This document shows positions 36,055-46,410 of a stretch of DNA of 64,000 nucleotides, piece after piece; positions within the stretch are counted from its first letter, which is position 1, and each line of letters opens with the position of its first letter. The notes below the pieces were generated by a model. The model made no database searches, was not told the DNA's origin, and saw nothing but the letters and a program-made list of their open reading frames with translations. Source of the DNA: Mucilaginibacter rivuli (GTDB lineage: Bacteria > Bacteroidota > Bacteroidia > Sphingobacteriales > Sphingobacteriaceae); assembly GCF_019391655.1 (NCBI RefSeq), contig NZ_JAHXPQ010000002.1:310001-374000 (forward strand), read 5' to 3'. A program made the position numbers and the translations under genes.

Positions 36055-36175
36055 TTACAAACCAATTGTAATTTAACCCCAAAGATTACATTTTATAGAA
36101 AACTTTTGATTCAGAGATAGCAATATTCTGGTTTTTTAGCGTTTTTGTAAGTGTGATGTGTGTTTAATAAAAGAT

Positions 36176-36751
36176 ATGGATTTGAAATCTGACCATGATA
36201 ATCTCAAACAACTTTCCGACATGGAATTGCTGGGTATGGTGAAGAATGACAGCATAGAAGCCTTTGAAGAACTATATCACCGCCATTGGAAAAAGCTATA
36301 CACCTTTGCCTATAAACGTATCCGCTCAAAAGAGATAACCGAAGAGATTGTCCAGGATTTTCTGGCTAACTTATGGGCCGGGCGCAAAAGTATTGTTATT
36401 AAAACCTCGTTCGAAGGGTATATTTATACCGCTGTACGTAACCTTGTTTTAAACTGTATAGCTAAAGAAACCCGCCGTAATGCGTACACCCAGTTTGTAA
36501 AGCTCTTTAAATCCGACGAGGATTACTCAACAGAGCAAACCGTTCACGTTCGTGATTTTTACTATAACCTGCAGAAAGAATTAAGCTACCTGCCCGAAAA
36601 ATGCCGATCCGTATTTGAAATGAGCCGGCACGAAAACAAATCGAACAAAGAAATTGCCGCCCAATTAGGCATCTCCGAAAAAACGGTAGAGGGGCACCTT
36701 ACCAAAGCCATCCGCAGGTTGCGCATTAATTTAAATTCCCTGTTTTTTTAA
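36176..36751 (+). CDS. RNA polymerase sigma-70 factor, ECF (FecI-like)
   Basis: 191 residues from the ATG at 36,176. A GTG 18 bases upstream in frame would add six residues and is less likely. Region 2 (YHRHWKKLYTFAYKRIRSKEITEEIVQDFLANLW) and region 4 (LSYLPEKCRSVFEMSRHENKSNKEIAAQLGISEKTVEGHLTKAI) are both complete. FecI-type factors direct transcription of a TonB receptor operon when the FecR partner is triggered. The anti-sigma gene and an STN-bearing SusC follow in order. Confidence 0.95.
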   Translation: MDLKSDHDNLKQLSDMELLGMVKNDSIEAFEELYHRHWKKLYTFAYKRIRSKEITEEIVQDFLANLWAGRKSIVIKTSFEGYIYTAVRNLVLNCIAKETRRNAYTQFVKLFKSDEDYSTEQTVHVRDFYYNLQKELSYLPEKCRSVFEMSRHENKSNKEIAAQLGISEKTVEGHLTKAIRRLRINLNSLFF

Positions 36752-36863
36752 GGCAGGTCTGCATCAATTACAAATTCCGATTTTTTTTAATACCGGGCAA
36801 GGGTAAAGGCATGTTCATATGTCATTACTTATATACGCCCTGTTATAAACCGTAACTGTATTA

Positions 36864-37880
36864 ATGAATTATCCTGTAACACCCCAATTATTACACAAGT
36901 ATATTGACGGCAATTGTACCGACGAGGAAGTGCGCATGCTTTACCGCTGGTATGATGATTTTGAAGATAGCGAAGATCCTTTAGATACATTAAGCGATGA
37001 AGAGCAGCAGGTTTTAAAAATGCTGATGCTGAATAAATTCAAAGCCTCGGTAGTATTGCCTGTACATACATCAGATGATAATAAAACGGAAAGACATTTT
37101 TCGATGCGTGCGGTTTATTGGCTGTCGGGAATTGCAGCGATGGTATTTGTGGTTTTAGGCGTTTACTTCAACAAAAAAACAAATACCGACAACCTTAATG
37201 CTATTATCACTACGGCATCAGAGCAAATGATGTTGAATAACCAAACCAACAGTATCTATAAACAAGTATTGAGTGATGGTAGCGTGGTTTGGTTAAGTCC
37301 TAAAAGCCAGTTAGAATACCCAAAGAAATTTATGGGTAAATACAGGCAGATTGAAATGCATGGTGAAGCTTTTTTTGAAGTAAGTAAAGATCATGCCCAC
37401 CCCTTTGTTATTTATAGCGGCGGCGTAATAACCAAGGTGTGGGGCACAAGTTTCCGTATCCGTGCATATAAAAATGTACCAACCGAGGTATCTGTAGTTA
37501 CGGGGAAGGTATCTGTTAAGTTACCCGAAAATGATAAATCGGAGGTGATGCTGTTCCCTACTCAAAAAATTGTTTACAGCCGTAACAGGGGGGCTTTAAC
37601 ACGCGCTAAAGAAGCAGGTATATCCGGCATGCGTATCTGGCAAAAAGCGTCGGTTTCTTTTGACGATGTTCCGTTAGATAGTGTACTTACAGTGCTTAAC
37701 AGCCATTTTGGAACAAGGATATATACCAATGATAAAGAGTTAGGCAAGTATTTGCTGAAAGCTGATTTTACCGATCAAAACCTACCCGCAATATTAGATA
37801 TGCTTGAAAGCTCGCTTAACGTGGGCTATAACATGGACGACACTGAAATGGAGTTGTATCGAAAACCTAAAACCAATTAA
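36864..37880 (+). CDS. FecR family anti-sigma regulator
   Basis: 338 residues. A cytoplasmic N-terminal DUF4880-like region (1-88) is followed by one membrane helix (about 94-112), then the periplasmic FecR domain (VLSDGSVVWLSPKSQLEYPKKF, REIEMHGEAFFEV-like stretch, VWGTSFRI) and a C-terminal DUF4974-like domain (VSFDDVPLDSVLTVL). It senses the STN domain of its SusC and controls the sigma factor encoded 112 bases upstream. Confidence 0.95.
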   Translation: MNYPVTPQLLHKYIDGNCTDEEVRMLYRWYDDFEDSEDPLDTLSDEEQQVLKMLMLNKFKASVVLPVHTSDDNKTERHFSMRAVYWLSGIAAMVFVVLGVYFNKKTNTDNLNAIITTASEQMMLNNQTNSIYKQVLSDGSVVWLSPKSQLEYPKKFMGKYRQIEMHGEAFFEVSKDHAHPFVIYSGGVITKVWGTSFRIRAYKNVPTEVSVVTGKVSVKLPENDKSEVMLFPTQKIVYSRNRGALTRAKEAGISGMRIWQKASVSFDDVPLDSVLTVLNSHFGTRIYTNDKELGKYLLKADFTDQNLPAILDMLESSLNVGYNMDDTEMELYRKPKTN

Positions 37881-37938
37881 CAAACTAAACCAGTATTAAC
37901 GTATGAAGAAATAAAGGAAAAACGCCTTATTAAAAAAA

Positions 37939-37963
37939 CCGGAAGTGTCATCACCACTCCCGG
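37939..37963 (+). promoter_or_regulatory. Hairpin between the fecR-like gene and susC
   Basis: CCGG-AGTG and CACT-CCGG arms with one mismatched pair and a seven-base loop, preceded rather than followed by a homopolymer run. It may separate the regulatory genes from susC or act as a leader element of the ECF-driven susC transcript. Confidence 0.35.
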
Positions 37964-38056
37964 CTAAGTCTAAGCCCCGTTGGTAATAACGTCTGCACAG
38001 CAGGCGATAGGGGATTAATTGTCTCATTTTAAGCCTAAAATAAAACAAACGAATTT

Positions 38057-41000
38057 ATGAATTTTTATTTACTATCCTCAAAGACCTGGTGGAAAATTAT
38101 GAGAATCACCTGTACCCACCTCATGATAGCGCTCATTTTAAGCGGTGTCTCCTTCGCTAAAAGCATGAAAGCACAGGATGTGCTGAGGCGACCGGTTAAC
38201 ATGTCCGTAAGTAATACGAGCCTTGAAACTGTATTGAAAAAACTGGAGCGGGATGCCGATGTTAGATTCGTATACAGCAAAAACATCATTAAAGCAGACC
38301 AGAAAATATCATTTAATGCCTCAGGTTTAACCTTGAAGGGATTTCTTGACCAGTTACTCACCATGCACGGTATTGTATACCGGGTAATTAGCGACCGTAT
38401 TGTATTAAATGCAGGCCCCCAGTATGAGGAGTTAAAAAAGATTGACGAAAAAAAGGAGGCCGAACGTCAGGCCGCTATTAACATATTTACTGTTAAAGGT
38501 AAAGTTACCGATGAAACAGGGTTAACCGTACCGGGCGTTAATGTAAAACTATTAGGATCGCAATTGGCTACAGCTACCGATATTAACGGTAACTATACGC
38601 TGAATATTCCGGATGGTACCGGCTCGCTTGAGTTTTCTTTTATTGGTTACGTTACTAAAACCGTTGCAATAAATGGCCAGGCTGTAGTTAATGTGGTTTT
38701 GGAAGAGAGCAAAAAGCAATTGAACGAGGTAGTGGTTATTGGCTATGGTACACAAAAGAGAAGTAATGTATCGGGCGCTTTAAGTACCATGCGAAATGAA
38801 AACCTTGATGAACGGGCTATTAGCCGTGTTGACCAGGCACTTGTTGGACAATTGGCCGGTGTTACTGTAAAGCAAAATACAGGTATACCGGGTAAAGCGT
38901 TTAGTGTGCAGGTGCGTGGTTCGGGCTCAATAAGCGCGGGTAACGAGCCATTGTATGTAATAGACGGATTCCCGCTTACTACTAATGCAAGTAATGCAGG
39001 CAACGGTACATTTTCTACAGGTAATCCATTGGATAACATCAACCCGAATGATATAGAAAGTATAGAAGTTTTAAAAGATGCAGCAGCAGCAGCCATTTAC
39101 GGCTCAAGGGCATCAAATGGCGTGGTTTTAATAACTACTAAACGTGGTAAAACCGGAGCGCCAAAAATTAACTTTAATAGCTATGTAGGTTATAATCAAG
39201 CGTCTAAAAAACTACCGATGATGGATGGCGATCAATGGATTGCCAATGCAGTTGAAGTTATTAACGCGCAATACCTGGCAAAATACCCTACTGCATCGGT
39301 TAATGATGATTTTGCAACACGTGTTGCCAGAGTAGGTAGTCAGGATCCAAATTATGTTCCTGATCCGCGTTGGTCACAGCCGGGCCACCCGGGTTTGTCG
39401 TACATTGATTGGCAGGATGCTATTGAAAGGAAAGGGCAAATGCAAAACGTAGAGCTTTCGGCCAGTGGCGGAACGGATGCTGTAAATTATTTTGTATCGG
39501 GTAATTTTGCTAATCAGGATGGCTTTATCATAGGTGTGGGTTATAAAGCATATTCACTTAGGGCTAACGTTGAGGTAAACGCTTCTAAAAACTTAAAATT
39601 GGGGTTAAATATCGCACCAACTTATTCTGTAACCCAGGATCCGGGTGTTGAAGGGCAAAACTCAATTTTTCACCAGGCGCTAAGTTTAGCTCCTGTGCAG
39701 GAAGAATCATCGGGGTTATTACCTAATATAGGTTCAAACCCGCAATATATTTATAGCAGCACAACAAACTCGCCATATGGCAAGCTATTGTATAACCAGG
39801 GTACAACTAAAAGGTACCGTACTTTAGGTACTTTATATGCAGATTATCAAATTTTAAAAGGATTATCGTTAAGGAGCTCGGTTAACCTGGATAACACAGA
39901 TAACATAGCTACAACTTACGTGCCGTATACAACAGCTGGTACATTGGCGCAGCGTACATTTACAGGCTCCAACAACCTGCTTACATCTACCTCCGGCTCT
40001 TATAACAGCTACCGCAGGCAAACTTTTGTTAACGAAAATACCATTACATACAACACTGTAATTAATAAAGATCATAGCTTAAATATATTAGCTGGTTTTT
40101 CTTATAACTATGATAGGTTAGACAGGGCTACGCTTAGTTCTAATACAGGTTTCACCAGCGCGGTAATTCAAACTTTAAATGCTGCGGCCGCTGTTACGGG
40201 TAATACTAATTCTACGTTGAGTGTTTTAGAATCTTATTTTTCCCGTGTGCAGTATTCCTACAAAGATAAATATCTGTTATCGGCAAGTATCAGGTCTGAT
40301 GGGTCATCCCGTTTTGGTGAAAATAACAAATATGGTATATTCCCTTCGGCTTCATTGGCATGGCGAATGAGCCAGGAAAACTTTATTAAGGCTGTACCTT
40401 CAATAAGTGATTTGAAACTGAGGTTTTCATACGGTGTGAACGGAAATAACAACATACCGGATTATGATGTATCAACAATCGGTTCTGCAGGCTATGTTTT
40501 TGGCACCACTCAAGGGGCTGTAATTGGTCAGTATCCGGCTGTTTTAGCTAATCCCGATTTGAGATGGGAACGATCACAAACTTATGATTTTGGTCTCGAT
40601 TTTGGTATTTTAAACAACCGTATTGTAGGATCATTTGATTACTATAATAAACTGAATACAGATTTGTTATTAAACAAGCCTGTTCCTGCTACATACGGTG
40701 GCAGTACTTCGGCTGTCTTGTCTAATGTGGGTTCTGTTAGAAATTTAGGGCAGGAGTTAGAAATTACATCACGTAATTTAACAGGTAAACTTCAGTGGAG
40801 CACTACAATAAATATTACCCACAACACCAATAAGGTAGTATCGTTGGGCGATCAGAACCAAATCCTTATTCCAAACAGCAATGATCAGGGCGATGCCATA
40901 CTTCGCGTTGGCTCACCTTTAAACAGTATATACGCTTTAAGGGCAATTGGTTTTTTAACCGCTGCCGATATAGCTAACGGCGTTGCACGTTATGGCCCGC

Positions 41001-41635
41001 AAACAGGTTCAACAGCCGAGTCTGAAGGTGATATCAAATACGAAGATGTAAGTGGCCCCAACGGTGTACCTGATGGTATAATTACCGAGGCTGATAAACA
41101 AATAGTTGGACACCCTAACCCTGACTATACGTTTGGTATTACCAACACGTTTAAATTTAAAGGGTTTGATTTGAGTATTTTGATCCAAGGCCAGCAAGGC
41201 GGCTCTATCTACTCGCAAATAGGCAGGGCAATAACCCGCCCCGGCCAAGGCAGATCTGATAACCACCCGGCATCTTTTGTAAACAGGTGGATGTCGCCAA
41301 CTAACCAGGGCGAGGGAAGGTTTGGTAAAACCTACGCACTTTATTATGCTCCTATTACTGCTGCTACTGATTGGCTTTACTCATCTGATTACATACGTGT
41401 AAGAGATATTACTTTGGGATATAATTTAAAAAACCTGCTTAAAACCCCGGTTGTTCAGGGTGCCCGTATTTACCTTACTTTAGAAAATTTCTTTGGTGGC
41501 GATAAATACACCAATGGCCTTAACCCTGATGCACAGAACCAGGCTGTTGGAACTGCACAGTTCCCTGTTGCAGGCGATTATGGTGGCTTGCCTTTGGCCA
41601 AATCACTCATATTCGGGTTAAACTTTACATTTTAA
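38057..41635 (+). CDS. SusC/RagA TonB-linked outer-membrane protein with STN domain
   Basis: 1192 residues. Extended N-terminus with signal helix (about 16-40), STN domain (about 48-115; SLETVLKKLERDADVRFVYS), CarboxypepD_reg-like domain (about 148-235; VKGKVTDETGLTVPGVNV), plug starting LNEVVVIGYGTQKRSNVSGA, then the barrel ending in FGLNFTF. It imports oligosaccharides across the outer membrane with energy from TonB. The STN domain signals to FecR and is absent from the two other SusC proteins in this window. Its SusD follows 20 bases downstream. Confidence 0.96.
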   Translation: MNFYLLSSKTWWKIMRITCTHLMIALILSGVSFAKSMKAQDVLRRPVNMSVSNTSLETVLKKLERDADVRFVYSKNIIKADQKISFNASGLTLKGFLDQLLTMHGIVYRVISDRIVLNAGPQYEELKKIDEKKEAERQAAINIFTVKGKVTDETGLTVPGVNVKLLGSQLATATDINGNYTLNIPDGTGSLEFSFIGYVTKTVAINGQAVVNVVLEESKKQLNEVVVIGYGTQKRSNVSGALSTMRNENLDERAISRVDQALVGQLAGVTVKQNTGIPGKAFSVQVRGSGSISAGNEPLYVIDGFPLTTNASNAGNGTFSTGNPLDNINPNDIESIEVLKDAAAAAIYGSRASNGVVLITTKRGKTGAPKINFNSYVGYNQASKKLPMMDGDQWIANAVEVINAQYLAKYPTASVNDDFATRVARVGSQDPNYVPDPRWSQPGHPGLSYIDWQDAIERKGQMQNVELSASGGTDAVNYFVSGNFANQDGFIIGVGYKAYSLRANVEVNASKNLKLGLNIAPTYSVTQDPGVEGQNSIFHQALSLAPVQEESSGLLPNIGSNPQYIYSSTTNSPYGKLLYNQGTTKRYRTLGTLYADYQILKGLSLRSSVNLDNTDNIATTYVPYTTAGTLAQRTFTGSNNLLTSTSGSYNSYRRQTFVNENTITYNTVINKDHSLNILAGFSYNYDRLDRATLSSNTGFTSAVIQTLNAAAAVTGNTNSTLSVLESYFSRVQYSYKDKYLLSASIRSDGSSRFGENNKYGIFPSASLAWRMSQENFIKAVPSISDLKLRFSYGVNGNNNIPDYDVSTIGSAGYVFGTTQGAVIGQYPAVLANPDLRWERSQTYDFGLDFGILNNRIVGSFDYYNKLNTDLLLNKPVPATYGGSTSAVLSNVGSVRNLGQELEITSRNLTGKLQWSTTINITHNTNKVVSLGDQNQILIPNSNDQGDAILRVGSPLNSIYALRAIGFLTAADIANGVARYGPQTGSTAESEGDIKYEDVSGPNGVPDGIITEADKQIVGHPNPDYTFGITNTFKFKGFDLSILIQGQQGGSIYSQIGRAITRPGQGRSDNHPASFVNRWMSPTNQGEGRFGKTYALYYAPITAATDWLYSSDYIRVRDITLGYNLKNLLKTPVVQGARIYLTLENFFGGDKYTNGLNPDAQNQAVGTAQFPVAGDYGGLPLAKSLIFGLNFTF

Positions 41636-41655
41636 TTATCTCTAATTTTTTAAAA

Positions 41656-43233
41656 ATGAAAAAGATATCTTTCATAGCCTCAATGGCGCTTGTGTTACTG
41701 GTAACATCGTGCTCTAAAGACTTAAACCAAATACCAATATCAACTCAAACCACGGCAACGTTTTATCAGCAGCCTAGTGATTTTATACAGGGTATTAATG
41801 CCGCTTATAACTCACTACGTAATTATCCCGACAGGTTACTTGATATGTCGGAAATACGTTCTGATAATATTTACCCCACTAATAGTGTAGCACGTGATCC
41901 GGATGCGATCAGTAATTTTTCAACATCAATAGCGGGCCACCCTTATGTTGAAGAAGCATGGAGCACCGATTTCAGGGGAATATTTCAGGCAAACACTGTA
42001 CTCGATCAAATTGCTAAGAACGGCAGTTTTGTAGGATCGGCCGCTTTGGCAACAAGGCTTAGCGCCGAAGCCCGTTTTTTGCGTGCTTTCTATTATTTTG
42101 ACCTGGTGCGATATTTTGGCAAACTACCAATTATTGATCATCCGGTAAGCATAAGCGAATCTACAACCATAGGCCGTAGCCCCGTAGCTGATGTATATAC
42201 CCTTATTATAGCCGATCTGCAGTTTGCCATAGCAAATTTACCGGCCAATTACGCAGGTGCATTTCCATCTTATACTGCAACAGACGTGGGCAGGGCTACA
42301 AAGTATGCCGCAGAAGCAGTACTTGGCCAGGTTTACATGACCCGCTCAGGGCCTACTTATGGCATATCAGGTCCCGGTCTTGGTTTAAACGAGTGGAGCC
42401 TGGCCGTGCCTTTATTTAATGATATTATAAACAGCGGCCTGTTTGTGTTTAATACAAGCTATTCAAACATTTTCTCATACACCAATCAAAGCCCTAACTA
42501 TACCGCCACAGGTAACAGGGAAGCTATTTTTGATGTTATGTACTTAACCGGACAAAACCCGGTTTTGGGAGCAGATTTTACATGGCAGCTTATTCCTCAA
42601 AATTATTTTAACTCACAACCGGCAGGTAATACTCCGGCAAACGGAAACCTTGGCACACCATCAGTATCTCCAAATATGCTGGCTGAGTACTCTGCAAGCG
42701 ATGTAAGGAAAACACAAAATGTTTTTACAGCAGGATATACCTACCAGGGCACTTTAGATCCGTATCCGTTTTTTAGGAAATATGTACCTTATTTAGGTAC
42801 AGGCGCGTTAGATGCTGCCAAAATACCAGCGAGCCGTTTTGATTGGGGAATTAATTTTATCGCTATCAGGTACACCGATATATTAATGCTTAAAGCAGAA
42901 TGTATTTTAAACGGTGCTCCGGGCAATCAGTTGACGGATGTTGATGGTGTTGTTAACCAGGTAAGAAACAGGGCTGGCCTGCTTCCGTTGGTAAACGTTA
43001 ATGCCGATCAGCTTTTAGCCGAACGCAGGCGAGAGTTTGCCGCCGAGGGTTTACGTTGGTTTGATTTGCAACGGAGTGGTAAATTGTTAACCATTATGAA
43101 TGCCTGGAAAGCTGTTGATGATGCAGTTATACAAAAAATGGGTCCTATTACCGCCAATTCTATTATATATCCGGTGCCACAATCTCAATTAGATACAGCA
43201 CCAGGATTATATTCACCTAATCCCGGATACTAA
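41656..43233 (+). CDS. SusD/RagB family surface lipoprotein
   Basis: 525 residues with lipobox VTSCSKD (Cys19). The SusD fold is shown by TFYQQPSDFIQGINAAYNSLR, LSAEARFLRAFYYFDLVRYFG, and the C-terminal RRREFAAEGLRWFDLQRSGKL. It forms the lid over SusC and binds the glycan at the cell surface. The partner is the STN-type SusC upstream; a terminator-like hairpin follows. Confidence 0.96.
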   Translation: MKKISFIASMALVLLVTSCSKDLNQIPISTQTTATFYQQPSDFIQGINAAYNSLRNYPDRLLDMSEIRSDNIYPTNSVARDPDAISNFSTSIAGHPYVEEAWSTDFRGIFQANTVLDQIAKNGSFVGSAALATRLSAEARFLRAFYYFDLVRYFGKLPIIDHPVSISESTTIGRSPVADVYTLIIADLQFAIANLPANYAGAFPSYTATDVGRATKYAAEAVLGQVYMTRSGPTYGISGPGLGLNEWSLAVPLFNDIINSGLFVFNTSYSNIFSYTNQSPNYTATGNREAIFDVMYLTGQNPVLGADFTWQLIPQNYFNSQPAGNTPANGNLGTPSVSPNMLAEYSASDVRKTQNVFTAGYTYQGTLDPYPFFRKYVPYLGTGALDAAKIPASRFDWGINFIAIRYTDILMLKAECILNGAPGNQLTDVDGVVNQVRNRAGLLPLVNVNADQLLAERRREFAAEGLRWFDLQRSGKLLTIMNAWKAVDDAVIQKMGPITANSIIYPVPQSQLDTAPGLYSPNPGY

Positions 43234-43269
43234 CCGAACATTAACCTATCTTAATATATACTACGCAAG

Positions 43270-43302
43270 CAAGGCGGCCCTTAAATAAGGGGCCGTCTTA
43301 CT
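43270..43302 (+). terminator. Probable terminator after the FecI/FecR-linked susCD pair
   Basis: AAGGCGGCCCTTA and TAAGGGGCCGTCTT pair with a few mismatches in a GC-rich hairpin, followed by a T-rich tail that is not continuous. Confidence 0.6.
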
Positions 43303-43404
43303 TGTTGTTTTTACACTTAATAAAACTTATTTATTGTATATGCTACACTTAAAGTTTTAATTGATATTTTAGCGTTAGTTATTAACCATAATTAACCGCT
43401 AAAT

Positions 43405-45822
43405 ATGAAATCCAAATTTTTGCTGCTGTGCTTTATAGTAGCCTTTATTATGCCTGTTTACGCTCAGCAAAAGCAGGTTAGGCGTGTTGTGAGCTTTAAC
43501 CAGGGCTGGGTATTTACTTTAGGTGATATTAGTAACGGTCAAGATAACTCGTTTGATGATAGTAAGTGGCGTAAATTAAACCTGCCACATGATTGGAGCA
43601 TAGAAGGTGAGTTTAGTAAAGATAACCCTGCAACGCCCGAAGGCGGAGCTTTACCGGGGGGCATTGGCTGGTATCGTAAAAATTTCACTGTACCTGCAGT
43701 CAATAAAGGCAAAATAACATATATCAATTTTGATGGTGTTTACCAGCGCAGTGATGTTTGGGTAAACGGGCATCATTTAGGTTTCAGGCCCAATGGTTAT
43801 ATCTCATTTCAATATAACATAACGCCATACCTCAATTATGGAGATAAGAAAAATATTATAGCCGTTAAGGTTGATAACTCACATCAGCCAAACTCGCGCT
43901 GGTACTCCGGTTCGGGTATATACCGTAATGTTTGGTTAACTACAGTTACCCCGATAGCTGTTAACAACTGGGGCACATTTGTAACTACACCAACAGTTAC
44001 CAAACAAAGTGCCGCGGTTAATTTAAAAACCAGTATTAAAAACCTTAGCGGTAAACCACAGCAGGTAAATATCGTATCAACTATTTATAATGCCGCGGGT
44101 TTACAAATTACCAATACAACATTAACCAATGTTGCCTTGCAGGATACCCTTGCTACCGTAACTCAAACGCTGGCCGTTAAAAATCCGGTATTATGGTCGG
44201 TTGATAAACCTTACCTGTATAAAGTACTCACAAAAATTGTAAGCAAAGGCATCGTAGTTGATAGTTATGAAACACCATTAGGAATAAGGGATTTTAAATT
44301 TGATGCCGATAAAGGTTTTTCGCTGAACGGGAAACCGATGAAAATATTAGGTGTTTGTGATCACCACGATCTTGGCAGCCTCGGTGCTGCTGTAAATGTA
44401 AGGGCTTTAGAGCGCCAGTTGGAGATTTTAAAAGCGATGGGATGTAATGCCATCCGCACATCGCATAATCCGCCTGCGCCCGAGTTGCTCGAGCTGACAG
44501 ACAAGATGGGGTTCATCGTTATGGATGAAGCTTTTGATTGCTGGCAAAAAGGCAAAGAAAAATATGATTATCATTTGTTTTTTGATGAATGGAGCAAACG
44601 CGACCTGCAAGACCAGGTACTGCGAGATCGTAACCACCCAAGCGTAATGATGTGGAGTATCGGCAACGAAATACCACAGCAAACAGATACCAGTGGTTTC
44701 AGGATAGCTAAAGAGCTTGCCGCTATTGTACACAGCCTTGATGTTACAAGGCCAATTACCGCTGCCAATAATGACCCAGGTACGCGCAACCAGATCATCA
44801 AATCAGGTGCGGTTGATCTGGTAGGGTATAACTACCACACAAACGATCTGGCTAAGTTTCATGAACGTTACCCGGGTAAAATATTTATTGGCAGCGAAAC
44901 TACATCAGCATTAGAAACACGGGGTATTTATGATATGCCTTCAGATTCTATCAGGCGTTGGCCAACACGTAAAGGAGCCGGTAAAATGAATGACGATTTT
45001 ACTGTTTCAGCTTATGATAATGTTTCGGCACCCTGGGGTTCAACGCATGAAGAGGCATGGAAAGTAATTAAAAAGTACGATTTCCTTTCGGGGATGTTTA
45101 TCTGGACAGGTTTTGATTACCTGGGCGAACCTACGCCATATAGCTGGCCGGCACGCAGCTCATATTTCGGAATTATTGACCTCGCCGGTTTCCCTAAAGA
45201 TGTTTATTACATGTACCAAAGCGAGTGGACTACCACTCCTGTATTGCATTTATTGCCGCATTGGAACTGGGAAGCTGGTAAAATGGTTGATGTTTGGGCT
45301 TATTACAATAATGCCGATAATGTGGAACTTTTTTTAAACGGAAAATCGTTAGGGAAGAAAGCAAAAACAGGGGATGACCTGCACGTAATGTGGCATGTGC
45401 CTTATCAGCCGGGAACACTTAAGGCAGTATCATATGATAAAAAGGGAAATGTGGTTTTAACAAGCGAAGTGAAAACGGCCGGCTTACCATCAAAATTAGA
45501 ATTATCTGTTGATAGGAAGAACATAAAAGCCGATGGCAGTGACCTTGCGTTTATCACCGTTAAAGTATTAGATAAGGATGGCAATATTGTACCTAACGCC
45601 GATAATAAAATCACTTTTAAAATTAATGGCGAAGCGTTTTTAGCCGGGGTGGATAACGGTGACCCTATTAATCACGATTCGTTTAAAGCAGATTGGCGAA
45701 AAGCGTTTCATGGTTTAGCACTGGCCATAATACAAGCTAGCAACAAGGCGGGCTATGTAACGGTTACAGCTACAGCTAACGGTCTTCAAACGGCTACAGT
45801 GCAAATTGAAACACAAAACTAA
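43405..45822 (+). CDS. GH2 family beta-galactosidase-like enzyme
   Basis: 805 residues with signal peptide to about 20. Sugar-binding domain (LPHDWSIEGEF, GGIGWYRKNF, VWVNGHHLGFRPNGY), immunoglobulin-like domain, then the barrel with acid/base Glu422 in MWSIGNEIP and nucleophile Glu498 in FIGSETTS, then a DUF4982-type and an invasin/Ig-like C-terminal domain (IKADGSDLAFITVKVLDKDGN). It fits the Bacteroidetes GH2 group acting on beta-galactosides, possibly the galactan side chains of rhamnogalacturonan-I. It stands alone, with its promoter in the gap after susD; no CAGGA pair is seen there. Confidence 0.9.
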   Translation: MKSKFLLLCFIVAFIMPVYAQQKQVRRVVSFNQGWVFTLGDISNGQDNSFDDSKWRKLNLPHDWSIEGEFSKDNPATPEGGALPGGIGWYRKNFTVPAVNKGKITYINFDGVYQRSDVWVNGHHLGFRPNGYISFQYNITPYLNYGDKKNIIAVKVDNSHQPNSRWYSGSGIYRNVWLTTVTPIAVNNWGTFVTTPTVTKQSAAVNLKTSIKNLSGKPQQVNIVSTIYNAAGLQITNTTLTNVALQDTLATVTQTLAVKNPVLWSVDKPYLYKVLTKIVSKGIVVDSYETPLGIRDFKFDADKGFSLNGKPMKILGVCDHHDLGSLGAAVNVRALERQLEILKAMGCNAIRTSHNPPAPELLELTDKMGFIVMDEAFDCWQKGKEKYDYHLFFDEWSKRDLQDQVLRDRNHPSVMMWSIGNEIPQQTDTSGFRIAKELAAIVHSLDVTRPITAANNDPGTRNQIIKSGAVDLVGYNYHTNDLAKFHERYPGKIFIGSETTSALETRGIYDMPSDSIRRWPTRKGAGKMNDDFTVSAYDNVSAPWGSTHEEAWKVIKKYDFLSGMFIWTGFDYLGEPTPYSWPARSSYFGIIDLAGFPKDVYYMYQSEWTTTPVLHLLPHWNWEAGKMVDVWAYYNNADNVELFLNGKSLGKKAKTGDDLHVMWHVPYQPGTLKAVSYDKKGNVVLTSEVKTAGLPSKLELSVDRKNIKADGSDLAFITVKVLDKDGNIVPNADNKITFKINGEAFLAGVDNGDPINHDSFKADWRKAFHGLALAIIQASNKAGYVTVTATANGLQTATVQIETQN

Positions 45823-46063
45823 CCAGACGAAGTTTAACATTATAAACCATAGGTTAATACAATTTTTTTGAGCGTATTGACGTTTGTAAGTAAAAAGCCG
45901 GACATTTTTGATTGAAATTACCGGCAAATTATAACCAATTTTGAATTTTTTAATGGCGATCTCAGGTGATAATAATTGTATTTTTTACATTTCTTTTAGT
46001 AGAAACTTTATTTGTATGCAATTATTTTAATGCAGCTAATAAATTGCCATTAAATTTTAAATT
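45823..46063. other. Intergenic region after the GH2 gene
   Basis: AT-rich, with a weak GCCGG...CCGGC hairpin near 45,897-45,925 lacking a T-run. No gene was recognised; a 70-residue minus-strand frame here overlaps the GH2 gene and looks like a shadow. Confidence 0.3.
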
Positions 46064-46108
46064 CAGGATGGGGCAGGATAGTTAATGATATTATTTATTC
46101 TACTTTTA
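46064..46108 (+). promoter_or_regulatory. CAGGA-repeat promoter, site 3 (FAS1/SusCD operon)
   Basis: CAGGA at 46,064-46,068 and 46,074-46,078, with TACTTTTA at 46,101-46,108. The box is identical to that of site 1 and at the same 27-base distance. The predicted start near 46,115 leaves a leader of about 295 bases before the FAS1 gene. Confidence 0.65.
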
Positions 46109-46410
46109 AACAATGTAAGAAGCCAGCGTTAGCACTTCTACAGCCAATTTGAATACTAACCGAAAACTAAATAAATTATATGAGGGAACCTTTACGTATT
46201 TCACGTACGCTATTGTCGTATCAACCAAATTTTAGTCTTACCTGTAATTGCCGTTTTCCAAAATAGGTGATTTTCTTAGACTGTAATTTTCTCAAAATAG
46301 TTTAATAGTTTTTTTATTAATACAGGGCCGGGTAACTTTCGTTGTTACGGGCTTGGGTATTTTGATGTGGAAATTGATTATTAATTAAATATCATAAACG
46401 TTGTTTCACC

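Noticed and set aside
36158..36175. GTG start for the ECF sigma factor
   Set aside because: The ATG at 36,176 gives the usual N-terminus; the added six residues have no support.
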